From positions 1 through 40,038 of the forward strand of contig JANLRZ010000081.1 in the NCBI GenBank assembly GCA_031362155.1: DNA of 40,038 bases, in the 5' to 3' direction. Below the pieces are notes generated by a model. That model was not told where the DNA came from and made no database searches. It saw only the letters and a list, made by a program, of their open reading frames with translations. The number at the start of each line of letters is the position of its first letter. Within the stretch, counting starts at the first letter, position 1. Source of the DNA: JAENVU01 sp031362155. GTDB taxonomy: Bacteria > Actinomycetota > Acidimicrobiia > IMCC26256 > JAENVU01. Below are positions 1 to 7,548 of the stretch, in pieces. The position numbers were made by a program, and so were the translations under genes.

Positions 1-633
1 ATCGTGAAGCGCGGCCGGCGCGCGCTCGCCGTCGCCTGCGACGTGATGCAGCGCGATCAGCTCGAGAACGTCGTCGCGCGCACGCTCGGCGAGTTCGGGC
101 GCGTCGACACGCTCGTCAATAATGCCGGCGGCTCGCCGCCCAAAGCCGCGCTGCGCACCAGCGAGCGCGAGTTCGAGGGCGCCTTCCGCTTCAACGTGAC
201 GACGGCGTTTCTGCTTACGCGTCTGGTCGTTCCCAAGATGGTGGAGACCGCGGGCGGCGGCGCCGTCATCAACATCTCGTCGGTTGCCGGCCGCGAGAAC
301 GCCGCGGGCTTCGTCGCTTACGGCACCGCGAAGGCGGCGCTCTCGTTCATGACCCAAGAGCTCGCCCAGGATTTCGCACCGAAAGTTCGCGTGAACGCGA
401 TCGCCGTCGGCTCGGTCGCGACCAGTGCGCTCGAAACCGTGCTCGTCGACGACGGCCTCCGGGCGCAAATGGTCGATGGCACTCCACTGAAACGCCTGGG
501 CGAACCCGACGACATCGCGCTGTGCGCGCTCTACCTCGCTTCGCCGGCCGCGAGTTTCGTGACCGGCAAGATCATGGAGATCGACGGCGGGCTCGAAGAA
601 GCCAACCTCGCCCTCGGGCTCCCCGACCTCTAG
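1..633 (+). CDS. SDR family NAD(P)-dependent oxidoreductase, 5' truncated by window edge
   Basis: The reading frame is open from base 1, so the N-terminal glycine-rich cofactor loop (TGxxxGIG) lies outside the window and roughly 40-45 residues are missing. What remains is a classical short-chain dehydrogenase/reductase. It has an acidic cofactor-site residue in ACDV, then NNAGG (about residue 40), the catalytic serine in ISSVAG (about 92), and the YxxxK pair in AYGTAK (Tyr about 106, Lys about 110). The family C-terminal signature GKIMEIDGG is present. The family oxidises or reduces alcohol/ketone groups with NAD(P); the substrate cannot be read from the sequence, though the FabG/7-alpha-hydroxysteroid-dehydrogenase style fits the catabolic genes downstream. 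It is 21 bases from the next gene on the same strand, so they are probably co-transcribed. The GTG at base 4 should not be taken as the start. Confidence 0.93.
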   Translation: MVKRGRRALAVACDVMQRDQLENVVARTLGEFGRVDTLVNNAGGSPPKAALRTSEREFEGAFRFNVTTAFLLTRLVVPKMVETAGGGAVINISSVAGRENAAGFVAYGTAKAALSFMTQELAQDFAPKVRVNAIAVGSVATSALETVLVDDGLRAQMVDGTPLKRLGEPDDIALCALYLASPAASFVTGKIMEIDGGLEEANLALGLPDL

Positions 634-654
634 CCGCCACGAAAGAGACCGCTC

Positions 655-1530
655 ATGCGCTGGACCGTCGCGTTCCCCATGTTCCCCCCCGACCACCTCG
701 TGCCGATGGCACGCGCTGCCGAGGCTGCCGGCTTCGACTCGATCACGGTGCCCGACTCGGTGTTCTTTCCCGAGTCGGTCTCGGCCGACTACCCCTATTC
801 ACACGATGGCGGGCGGTTCTGGGCCCCGGAGACGCCGTTCGTAGACCCCTTCGTGGCCATCAGCGCCATGATCGCCGTCACCGAACGGATCCGCTTCCTC
901 ACCAACGTGGTCAAGCTCCCAATCCGCGACCCGTTGCTGGTGGCGAAACAGCTCTCGTCGATGGCGGTGCTCTCCCATAACCGCCTCGGGCTCGGCGTCG
1001 GTCTCTCGTGGATCCCCGAGGAGTTCGCGTGGACCCACACCGAGATGAAGACCCGGGGCAAACGCGCCAACGAGATGATCGAGATCCTCAAACTCGTGTG
1101 CGCGGGGAACGGACCCGAGTGGGTGGAGTACCACGGGAACCACTACGACTTCGACCGGCTCATGATGTCGCCGGCACCTGACCAGCCGGTGCCGATCTAT
1201 GTCGGTGGCTTGTCAGAACCGGGATTCCGGCGGGCCGCCCGCCTGGCCGATGGTTGGATCTCGGTGCAGAACACCACGGCCGAGATCCTCGGTGCGATCG
1301 AGGCGCTGCGCACCTACCGCTCCGAGTACGGCCGCGAGCACCTGCCGTTCGAGATCAACGCATTGCCGACCGATGCCTTCGAGCTCGACGGGTACCACCG
1401 CCTCGCCGATGCCGGCGTGACCGAGATTCAAGCGGTGCCCTGGTACTTCTTCGGTGGCGACCCCAACGACCTGGGCGTCCAGGTCGACTCGCTGGCGAAG
1501 TTCGCCGACACGATCATGACCAAGTTCTGA
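655..1530 (+). CDS. LLM-class (luciferase-like) F420-type oxidoreductase
   Basis: This 291-residue TIM-barrel protein belongs to the bacterial luciferase-like superfamily, in the actinobacterial branch that usually uses coenzyme F420. The N-terminal strand-helix (AFPMFPPDHL, then AAEAAGFDSITVPDS) and the GLGVGLSW strand at about 112-119 are characteristic. So is the helix starting TRGKRANEMIEIL, and YVGGLSEPGFRRAARLADGW lies in the C-terminal half. Such enzymes transfer hydride to or from F420, or oxidise substrates with reduced flavin; I cannot choose the substrate. AGAGA upstream of the ATG is a plausible ribosome-binding site. The gene sits between an SDR and a flavoprotein with gaps of 21 and 3 bases, which suggests one catabolic operon. 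F420 rather than FMN use is inferred from family and lineage. Confidence 0.9.
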   Translation: MRWTVAFPMFPPDHLVPMARAAEAAGFDSITVPDSVFFPESVSADYPYSHDGGRFWAPETPFVDPFVAISAMIAVTERIRFLTNVVKLPIRDPLLVAKQLSSMAVLSHNRLGLGVGLSWIPEEFAWTHTEMKTRGKRANEMIEILKLVCAGNGPEWVEYHGNHYDFDRLMMSPAPDQPVPIYVGGLSEPGFRRAARLADGWISVQNTTAEILGAIEALRTYRSEYGREHLPFEINALPTDAFELDGYHRLADAGVTEIQAVPWYFFGGDPNDLGVQVDSLAKFADTIMTKF

Positions 1531-1533
1531 TTC

Positions 1534-2997
1534 ATGACGGCCGCCTCCGACGTCGACCCCATCGAACCGCTCGCCGCCGAGCAGACCAGCTTCGACGAGG
1601 CGGTCGACGTCGTCGTCGTCGGCCTCGGCATCGCGGGCACCTGCGCGACCATCACCGCCGCCGAGACGGGCGCGTCGGTGCTGGCCCTCGAACGAGCCAT
1701 GGTGCCGGGCGGGACCTCGGCGCTCTCCGGCGGTTTGATCTACCTCGGTGGCGGCACGCCGATCCAGGAAGCCTGTGGGTACCACGACACGCCCGAGAAC
1801 ATGGAGCGGTTCCTCCTCGCCGCCTGTGGCCCGCGGGTCGACGCCGCGAAGGTCCACGCCTACTGCGCCGAGTCAGTGGCGCACTACCACTGGCTCACCG
1901 ATCACGGGGTGCCCTTCAAGGCGCAGTTCTTCCCCGAACCCAACCGCGAGCCTTTCGACGACTCCGGCCTGATCTTCTCGGGCGGCGAAGACTCGTGGCC
2001 ATTCATCGACATCGCCGACCCCGTGCCACGCGGCCATCACCCCCAGTTCCCCGACACTGCGGGCGGCTTCCTCATGGACTGTCTCGGCGCGGCCCGCGCG
2101 CGTACCAGTGCGACGACGTGGAACGACGCGCGCGTCGAACAACTCGTCGTCGACCGCGCCGGCGAAGTCGTTGGCGTGGCCGCCATGGTCGACGGTGTCC
2201 GCCGGGTCGTGCGCGCCCGCCGCGGCGTCGTCCTCGCGGCCGGTGGGTTCGTGTTCAACGAACCGATGCTCGAGCGCTACTGCCCGCCCGCGCTGCGTCC
2301 GAACATCGCCTGGCGCGTCGGCCAGGCCAACGACGACGGACGGTCGATCCGCCTCGGCCAGGGCGTGGGCGCCGCGCTGCGCAACATGGACGCGGTCGAA
2401 TGCGCGCTCCCGATCGGTCCGCCCCATCGGCTCGCCCGCGCGCTCCTGGTCAACGCCCGCGGCGAACGGTTCGTGAACGAAGACACGTACACGGGTCGCA
2501 TCGGGATGCGCGCCCTCCTCGAACAAGGCGGCGAGATCTACATGATCGTCAGCGAGGAGATCTTCGAGGTCAACTTCGTGGGGATGCGCCTCCAGTGGGC
2601 CGCCGAGACCCCCGAGGAACTCGCACGAGACATCGGCCTTCCCGAGGCCGCCCTCGCCCACACGATCACCGAGTACAACCGGCACGCGGCGAACGGGTCC
2701 GATCCGGTCTGGCACAAACAACCCGAGTTCCTCACCCCCCTCACCGCGCCGCTGGGCGCTGTCGATCTTCGGGTCGATCGCGATGCCATCTACGCGCCGT
2801 TCACGCTCGGCGGCCTCGCCACCGACTCCGACAGCGCGGTCCTCGACGAAACCGAGAGCCCGATTCCCGGTCTCTTTGCGGCGGGTCGCGCCACGGCCGG
2901 CATCGCGGCGGGCGGGTACGTGAGCGGTATCTCGCTCGGCGACGGCAGCTTCTTCGGTCGCCGTGCCGGGCTGGGCGCGGCCGGCACATCCGAGTAA
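1534..2997 (+). CDS. FAD-dependent oxidoreductase, FAD_binding_2 (fumarate reductase/3-ketosteroid dehydrogenase-like)
   Basis: The 487-residue flavoprotein has an N-terminal Rossmann fingerprint GLGIAG at about 30-35 and an acidic residue ending strand 2 (LALE). GGTSALSGG follows at 59-67, the pattern of 3-ketosteroid-delta1-dehydrogenases, urocanate reductases and soluble fumarate reductases. A second FAD contact near the C-terminus reads IPGLFAAGRATAG, followed by GGYVSGISLGDG. VNARGERFVNED is another family motif. These enzymes desaturate or reduce C-C bonds next to a carbonyl. There is no covalent-flavin or haem domain and no Tat signal, so a cytosolic location is expected. The ATG follows the upstream stop by 3 bases, implying translational coupling. 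A steroid-like substrate would fit the SDR upstream but is not proved; length is normal for the family. Confidence 0.88.
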   Translation: MTAASDVDPIEPLAAEQTSFDEAVDVVVVGLGIAGTCATITAAETGASVLALERAMVPGGTSALSGGLIYLGGGTPIQEACGYHDTPENMERFLLAACGPRVDAAKVHAYCAESVAHYHWLTDHGVPFKAQFFPEPNREPFDDSGLIFSGGEDSWPFIDIADPVPRGHHPQFPDTAGGFLMDCLGAARARTSATTWNDARVEQLVVDRAGEVVGVAAMVDGVRRVVRARRGVVLAAGGFVFNEPMLERYCPPALRPNIAWRVGQANDDGRSIRLGQGVGAALRNMDAVECALPIGPPHRLARALLVNARGERFVNEDTYTGRIGMRALLEQGGEIYMIVSEEIFEVNFVGMRLQWAAETPEELARDIGLPEAALAHTITEYNRHAANGSDPVWHKQPEFLTPLTAPLGAVDLRVDRDAIYAPFTLGGLATDSDSAVLDETESPIPGLFAAGRATAGIAAGGYVSGISLGDGSFFGRRAGLGAAGTSE

Positions 2998-3019
2998 TTC
3001 AGCAGAGATAGGCCATTTG

Positions 3020-3051
3020 GCCCTCAGGGAGGGCTGATTCGCCGCCGATAT
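3020..3051 (+). promoter_or_regulatory. Hairpin plus sigma28/WhiG-like -10 box upstream of the pilin operon
   Basis: A perfect stem GCCCTC-AGG-GAGGGC occupies 3020-3034, and GCCGATAT occupies 3044-3051. GCCGATAW is the well-known -10 element of FliA/SigD/WhiG-type sigma factors. The matching -35 element (TAAA) is poor: TCAG at 3024-3027 lies 16 bases upstream and matches two of four positions. The hairpin alternatively could end transcription of the upstream flavoprotein, but no T-tract follows it. Assignment as a promoter is an inference. Confidence 0.35.
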
Positions 3052-3149
3052 CCCAACGACATCCACGCTCGTCAGGGATCGGATCGTTGGAACTCTCGGC
3101 TCAGACCATCGCACGTGTGGCGTTCTCCCGCCGGAGACGGCCACGAACC

Positions 3150-4385
3150 GTGACCGCTCGCGCCGCGGCGCGGGCGTTGACCGGTTCCGAGGCGGGCCTG
3201 ACCATGGTCGAACTGATGGTTGCGATCTCCATCATCGCCATCATCATGAGTGGGCTCGCCCTTTCTATTGGCGTGAGCTACAAGTCGGTCGCCCTCGCGC
3301 GCGCTCGCCAGGTCGCCGAATCCGCCGCGAACAAGCGGCTCGAAGAACTCCGAGACGTCGACTACGCCGACATGGCCCTCGACGTGCAACCCGTCCACTC
3401 CACTGATCTCGACAACCCCGACTATTGGGTCAGCGCGAGCGGCGTGAACTACGACGTGACCGGTACCGGTCAGAACGAGGTACTCATCGTCGGCGGGAGC
3501 GGGGTCCAGCACATCGAATCCCCGGTCACGATCGGAACCACCGTCGTCGACATTTACCAGTACGTCACGTGGGTGGACGATCCCGCCATTGCGGGGACCC
3601 AGAATCTCAAACGCCTGAGTGTGGTGGTGAAGTACCACACGGTCCCAACCGTCGGTGGCGCGAAGATCCTGCGGGAGTCGGTGATCTTGACCAACGGTAC
3701 CGTGTCACTGGGTTCGGGCAGCGGCACCACGACGACCAGCAGCACCACGACGACGACCACCACGGTTGCCACCACGACCACCACCACGGCCACGAGCTGC
3801 GGCAGCTTCTCCATCGCGGGCAGCAGCGGCGCGTCGACCGGGTACTCAGCCAGCACCACCGTGACGATCACCATGGCACTGACCGGTTGCGGCGGATCGA
3901 TCCTCGCCAACTTCTCCAACGACGGCGGCACCACCTGGGGTCCGGATGTCACCTACTCAGCCGGAAGTCCGACGTTTGCGTGGACCTTGACCGGCGGAGA
4001 TGGCACCAAGACGATCTCCGGCCGCGCGCGCAGCGGGTCCTCCGGCACCCCCTGGTCCCTGACCCCGAAGACCATCGTGCTCGACACCATCAAGCCCACG
4101 ACCCCGGGAAGTTTCGCCCGCACTGTCTCGTGTTCGGGGTCAACTCGGACCGTGAACCTGTCGTGGGCGGCCGCCACCGACACCTACCTCGTCGGGTACC
4201 ACTTGTACCGCAGCACCGACGGTGTCACCTGGGTGCTCCTCCTCAACACCGCCGCACTCTCGGCCTCCAACACCAACAGCAAGTCTCTGACCTCGGTTCG
4301 CTACTACGTCACCGCCTACGACTCTGCCGGAAACGAATCCAATGCCTCTTCGACGATCTCCCTTGCCAAAAACCAGTGCTCCTGA
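3150..4385 (+). CDS. Prepilin-type protein with Thr-rich linker and FN3-like C-terminal domain (PilE/PilV-like)
   Basis: The N-terminus carries a type IV prepilin/pseudopilin signal. A basic leader ending in SEAG is followed by LTMVELMVAISIIAIIMSG, with cleavage expected after Gly and the invariant Glu at +5. The mature part has the hydrophobic pilin helix, a globular region of about 150 residues, a threonine/serine low-complexity linker (bases about 3726-3795), and a beta-rich end. Residues from about VNLSWAAATD to YYVTAYDSAGNES read as a fibronectin type III domain. I chose GTG 3150 (16-residue leader) because third-position G/C drops upstream. The alternative is TTG 3087, which has AGGGA 8 bases before it and gives a 37-residue leader. 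It is first of three overlapping pilin-like genes. At 411 residues it is much longer than a major pilin, which suggests a surface-exposed minor or adhesive pilin. No assembly ATPase or prepilin peptidase is in the window. Confidence 0.85.
   Translation: MTARAAARALTGSEAGLTMVELMVAISIIAIIMSGLALSIGVSYKSVALARARQVAESAANKRLEELRDVDYADMALDVQPVHSTDLDNPDYWVSASGVNYDVTGTGQNEVLIVGGSGVQHIESPVTIGTTVVDIYQYVTWVDDPAIAGTQNLKRLSVVVKYHTVPTVGGAKILRESVILTNGTVSLGSGSGTTTTSSTTTTTTTVATTTTTTATSCGSFSIAGSSGASTGYSASTTVTITMALTGCGGSILANFSNDGGTTWGPDVTYSAGSPTFAWTLTGGDGTKTISGRARSGSSGTPWSLTPKTIVLDTIKPTTPGSFARTVSCSGSTRTVNLSWAAATDTYLVGYHLYRSTDGVTWVLLLNTAALSASNTNSKSLTSVRYYVTAYDSAGNESNASSTISLAKNQCS
3726..3795 (+). repeat. ACC/ACG-rich low-complexity tract encoding a Thr-rich linker
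   Basis: The tract is built from near-perfect ACC/ACG triplets and encodes three runs of four to seven threonines separated by Ser-Ser, Val-Ala and Ala. It lies between the pilin part and the beta-rich C-terminal domain, so it probably forms an extended, possibly O-glycosylated stalk. Triplet repeats of this kind can vary in length by slippage. Confidence 0.75.
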
Positions 4386-4893
4386 GGGTCGCGCCGGTCA
4401 AGCCGGCACGACGATCATCGAGCTCACGATGGCATCAGCATTGCTGCTCGTCATCCTGCTCACGATCTTCAGCGTGCTCGACAACGCGTCGGCATCCCAG
4501 GCCTACCAGGCCGACCGCACGAAGTCGCTCGACGAAATGCGCAATGTGCTGAACAAGATGACGAAAGAGCTCCGACAGGCGACCACCATCAGCGCGGCAT
4601 CGACGGCCAGCACCGTGAGCTTCTCGAGCTACATCAATGGGGTGAGCGTGCCGATCGTCTACACCGCGAGCGGCACGACGCTCACCAAGACCACCGCCGG
4701 AGGCACCGCAACCTTGCTCCGGAACCTCGCGACGACGTCGCTCTTCACGTACACCCAGGCCGATGCGACCACCGGAATCCAATGGGTGTCGATCAGCCTC
4801 GAGGTCAATCCAGCCCGGCGACCGAACACCACCCTGGTCCTCGATTCCCAGATCAACCTCCGCAACCGAACGACCGCAGAAACGAGCTCGTGA
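4342..4893 (+). CDS. Prepilin-type N-terminal cleavage protein (PilW-like minor pilin)
   Basis: The 183-residue protein begins with a basic leader ending GRAGQAG, then TTIIELTMASALLLVILLTIF. This gives prepilin peptidase cleavage after Gly, Glu at +5, and a single hydrophobic helix. A heptad-like amphipathic stretch (SLDEMRNVLNKMTKELRQA) follows, as in PilW/PilV minor pilins and GspJ-like pseudopilins, then a small beta-rich domain ending LRNRTTAETSS. The start overlaps the end of the previous gene by 44 bases in another frame, with GGAAA ahead of the ATG. The stop shares one base with the start of the next gene. Translational coupling is therefore likely, and the three products probably form one tip or adhesive complex. 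PilW is assigned by architecture, not by sequence identity. Confidence 0.83.
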   Translation: MPLRRSPLPKTSAPEGRAGQAGTTIIELTMASALLLVILLTIFSVLDNASASQAYQADRTKSLDEMRNVLNKMTKELRQATTISAASTASTVSFSSYINGVSVPIVYTASGTTLTKTTAGGTATLLRNLATTSLFTYTQADATTGIQWVSISLEVNPARRPNTTLVLDSQINLRNRTTAETSS

Positions 4894-6371
4894 TGAAACA
4901 GTTCTTCCGCACTCGAGACGAACGCGGGGTGGCTCTCGTCACCGCGATCATGGTGGGTTTCGTCGGCACCATGTTCGTCACCACGATGATGTACGTGTCG
5001 TTCCACAACCAGACCAGCTCGGCCAAGAACCGGTCATGGGGCCAATCACTTCACGTTGCGGAGTCGGGAGTCCACCAGGCCATCGCGTACCTCCAGAACA
5101 GCAGCGGAGTCGTGCCCTCCGGGACCCAGACGGGTACCACCGCGGAAGGCACCTACCAATACCGGATCACCGCCCTGACCCGGAACCGTTATCAGGTCGA
5201 TGTCGTCGGCAGCGTCGGGACCGCGTCGACCACGCAATCAAGCCGTCGAATCCGGGTCACGATGGCGCCACCGATCTCGTTCAAGTACGCGCTGTTCTCC
5301 CTCTCGGATATCACCACCAAGAACAACAACACCGTGTGCGGTGACGTCTGGGCCAACACCTACGTCGAGGTCTACAACGGCGACTCCGTGCTCGCATCAA
5401 CCGATCCGAGCTGCCCGGCGGGCGGCACCGGGGGCAGCGGCAATGTCGCGGCCGCAACGTCCTACATTTCGATGAGCAACAACTCCACCATCGCCGGCGA
5501 CGCCTGGTCCGGTGGCTACGACTCGAGCAACTACGGGATCTCGATGGGCGGCGGAGCACGGGTCCTCGGCAACGCCAAGGCATCGTCGTCGACCCCTGCC
5601 TGTGCCGACGATCCCGGCAACACCAAATACAAGATCGGCTCGAGTGGGAACGTCAGCGGTGCCGCGACCGCGTGGGGCACGATCACCTCGACCGTGACCG
5701 GCACCAAGCTGCAGAACACCTGCACGCCGGCGCCCGCGACCAAGACCATCCCGACCTACACGTTCAACGCGGCCAACTACCCCGCGGGCACGATGCACCA
5801 GTACACGTTCCCGGCCGACTACGCGGCGTTCAACACCTACATCGCCGCCAACAAGAACAACCTCTCCGGCACCTTCTACATCACGGGTGGCGGATCGGCG
5901 TATCCCGTCTCCCTCGACGGTACGACGGTCACGGGCGACCTCACGGTGATCGCCACGGCGTCGCCCATCGACATGACCAGTGGCGGCATGGGTGCGAGCG
6001 GCTCCACCGACAAGGTGGTCGTGCTCGCCTCGTGGTACGCGGCACCGGCCTCAGGCTGCACCACGACGGGCGGGAACCCGGCCGACTGTGCGGTCGGGTT
6101 CAAGAACAACTTCGACATGAACTCGGGAAGTTTGTCGGCCGACGACAACACCGCCGTGCTGATCTACGCACCCAACGGACCGGTCGCCTTCAAGAACAAC
6201 GCCGAATTCCACGGCGCGATCTTTGCCAATAACGTTCAGATCAAGAACAACATGAACGTCGCGTACGACGACCGGATCGATCAGATCGTCGGCTTCGGCA
6301 ACGCAACGCTCGACATCGAGAACTGGGAAGAGTGCGACCCCGGCGCGGTCACCACGAGTAGCTGCGGGTAG
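4893..6371 (+). CDS. PilX-like membrane-anchored protein with large repetitive beta-rich ectodomain
   Basis: The ATG at 4893 overlaps the preceding TGA by one base. An upstream in-frame extension to 4782 lies inside the pilW-like gene and is discarded, leaving 492 residues. A charged start (RTRDERGVALVTAIMVGFVG) leads into one hydrophobic segment, and HVAESGVHQAIAYL follows. The combination of a G-V-A-L-V-T start and A-E-S-G motif is typical of PilX/GspK-related proteins. The large C-terminal part is rich in Asn, Gly, Ser and Thr. It repeats short units containing KNNN, SNNST and KNNAEF, like the right-handed beta-solenoid seen in PilX-associated adhesin domains. Several Cys pairs (TVCGDV, DPSCPA, TSSCG end) suggest disulfides outside the membrane. 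As the third gene of the operon, it most likely provides the tip or surface-exposed subunit. Confidence 0.8.
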   Translation: MKQFFRTRDERGVALVTAIMVGFVGTMFVTTMMYVSFHNQTSSAKNRSWGQSLHVAESGVHQAIAYLQNSSGVVPSGTQTGTTAEGTYQYRITALTRNRYQVDVVGSVGTASTTQSSRRIRVTMAPPISFKYALFSLSDITTKNNNTVCGDVWANTYVEVYNGDSVLASTDPSCPAGGTGGSGNVAAATSYISMSNNSTIAGDAWSGGYDSSNYGISMGGGARVLGNAKASSSTPACADDPGNTKYKIGSSGNVSGAATAWGTITSTVTGTKLQNTCTPAPATKTIPTYTFNAANYPAGTMHQYTFPADYAAFNTYIAANKNNLSGTFYITGGGSAYPVSLDGTTVTGDLTVIATASPIDMTSGGMGASGSTDKVVVLASWYAAPASGCTTTGGNPADCAVGFKNNFDMNSGSLSADDNTAVLIYAPNGPVAFKNNAEFHGAIFANNVQIKNNMNVAYDDRIDQIVGFGNATLDIENWEECDPGAVTTSSCG

Positions 6372-6374
6372 GAA

Positions 6375-7277
6375 CTACTTCCCCATCGGCAGCGAATCGG
6401 CCGGATCTCGACCGTCGGTTCGTGGCGCTTCGGGCCCGAGCTCCTCCGGCGACGGCACGTACCCCGCGACTCGGTCGATGAGCCGGTGCGCACTCGACAA
6501 CATGCCCCGATGATCCTCGTGATGACGGTGCCGAGCCAGCCACGCGGTGAGGAGCGCGCCGGCCGCGAACGCGACCAGCGGGACCAACACGCCGAGGAGA
6601 TCGCCGAACACCTGTGAGGCGAGATGGCCCGACGACGACACGATCGCCGACCACCCGCGCTCCAGGACCGTGCCGACGGTCCACGCACTGATCCCGGCCA
6701 AGAGCGCGACCCCGGCCGCGGCCAGCGGGCGACGGAGCACCGCCATCGGCGTGGCACTCACCGCGATCAGTCGGCGACGCTTCCAGAGCCCCACGGCCAA
6801 GATCAACGCGCTGATCCCGACGCCGAGCGGGGCACCCGCGATCAGGAGCGACCGGAAGGTCCCCGTCGACCCGAAGCCGATCAGTTCGATGTGAGCCGGA
6901 TCCCGTCGATCGAACCGAATCGGGACCCGGCGGGTGACCCACTTGGACTCGTCGATCAACGAGGTTGTCGCGACGTGGACCCGGCCGCCGCGATCGATGA
7001 ACCGCACCCGGGCTTCGAGGGTCCCGGCCGCGCGCACGCCGATGACCGTCCCGTCCGTGCGTTGCCAGTGCGTGGAGGACTCCGACCGCCAGGCCATCGT
7101 GGAACGAGCGACCCGCGAAACGCCGGTCATCGTGTAGGGAACTCCGATCACGAGGAGCGCGACGACGGCCATGAGCGGAAGGATCCGCAACGGGTCGCGC
7201 GCGACGACCCACGCGTGGTGCGCGCACCGACGGCCCCAGGCCGCGCTGCGCTCCACCAGGTCGACGATCCGGTCCAT
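6375..7277 (-). CDS. DUF3592-type multi-pass membrane protein
   Basis: I take the ATG at 7277 (300 residues, MDRIVDLVERS), preceded by GGGAG. A longer open frame to 7568 runs through the promoter region of the divergent gene and has atypical composition. The first hydrophobic helix (about 31-51, LPLMAVVALLVIGVPYTM) is followed by an extracytoplasmic beta domain of about 90 residues. Its pattern is TVIGV, LEARVRFIDRGGRVHVATTS and VPIRFDRRDPAHIEL, which matches DUF3592, a domain of unknown function that converts a surface strand pattern V.Y.P.dP. Three more hydrophobic segments follow, then a polar tail. Role unknown. The gene converges with the pilin operon with only a few bases between stops. 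Topology is inferred from hydrophobicity alone. Confidence 0.72.
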   Translation of the reverse strand: MDRIVDLVERSAAWGRRCAHHAWVVARDPLRILPLMAVVALLVIGVPYTMTGVSRVARSTMAWRSESSTHWQRTDGTVIGVRAAGTLEARVRFIDRGGRVHVATTSLIDESKWVTRRVPIRFDRRDPAHIELIGFGSTGTFRSLLIAGAPLGVGISALILAVGLWKRRRLIAVSATPMAVLRRPLAAAGVALLAGISAWTVGTVLERGWSAIVSSSGHLASQVFGDLLGVLVPLVAFAAGALLTAWLARHRHHEDHRGMLSSAHRLIDRVAGYVPSPEELGPEAPRTDGRDPADSLPMGK

Positions 7278-7454
7278 CACACTCCCGTGCCATCGGCGCC
7301 GTCGGCACCGATCTGATCCCCACACCTTGACAGGATCGAGACCCCGACCGTGGGTCAGCCGCGACAATTCCCACCGGGCCAGCCCATGATTCGCGTCGGC
7401 AACGCAACCGAAACCGAGCCCGCGGGCCATCGAACACGGGTTCTGGTGTACCCT

Positions 7455-7548
7455 GAGGCGGTCACCCCGACTTAGCGGGGACCGCTTCTGGCCCGGGCAC
7501 TGCCCCGACCCTCTGGTCGCCTCCTCTGAGCCCATCTCGAGGAGTTCG
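7455..7548 (+). promoter_or_regulatory. Structured 5' leader with ribosome-binding-site-sequestering hairpin (riboswitch-like)
   Basis: Two stems are visible. The first pairs GCGGT-CCCCG with CGGGG-ACCGC at 7458-7485, with one bulged A and an ACTTAG loop. The second pairs CTCCTC (7521-7526) and GAG (7528-7530) with CTC (7536-7538) and GAGGAG (7539-7544), giving nine pairs with one bulged T around a CCCAT loop. GAGGAG is the ribosome-binding site, 4 bases before ATG 7549, so the hairpin would hide it. GAGGCG (7455-7460) can instead pair with CGCCTC (7518-7523), which uses part of the sequestering arm. A -10 like TACCCT at 7449-7454 would place the transcript start near 7460. The structure suggests translational control; no known riboswitch class was recognised. 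Confidence 0.5.

Noticed and set aside
1254..3011. Long open frame (585 codons) on the plus strand over the FAD gene and the end of the F420-type gene
   Set aside because: Arg/Pro/His-rich translation without motifs; it is the out-of-frame shadow of high-GC genes whose products show clear family motifs.
3726..3795. ACC/ACG repeat considered as a CRISPR or variable-number regulatory repeat
   Set aside because: It is in frame and codes for a Thr-rich linker; no spacers.
7458..7485. Hairpin considered as a terminator of an upstream gene
   Set aside because: No T-tract follows, and the upstream gene is divergent, so there is nothing to terminate; treated as part of the leader.
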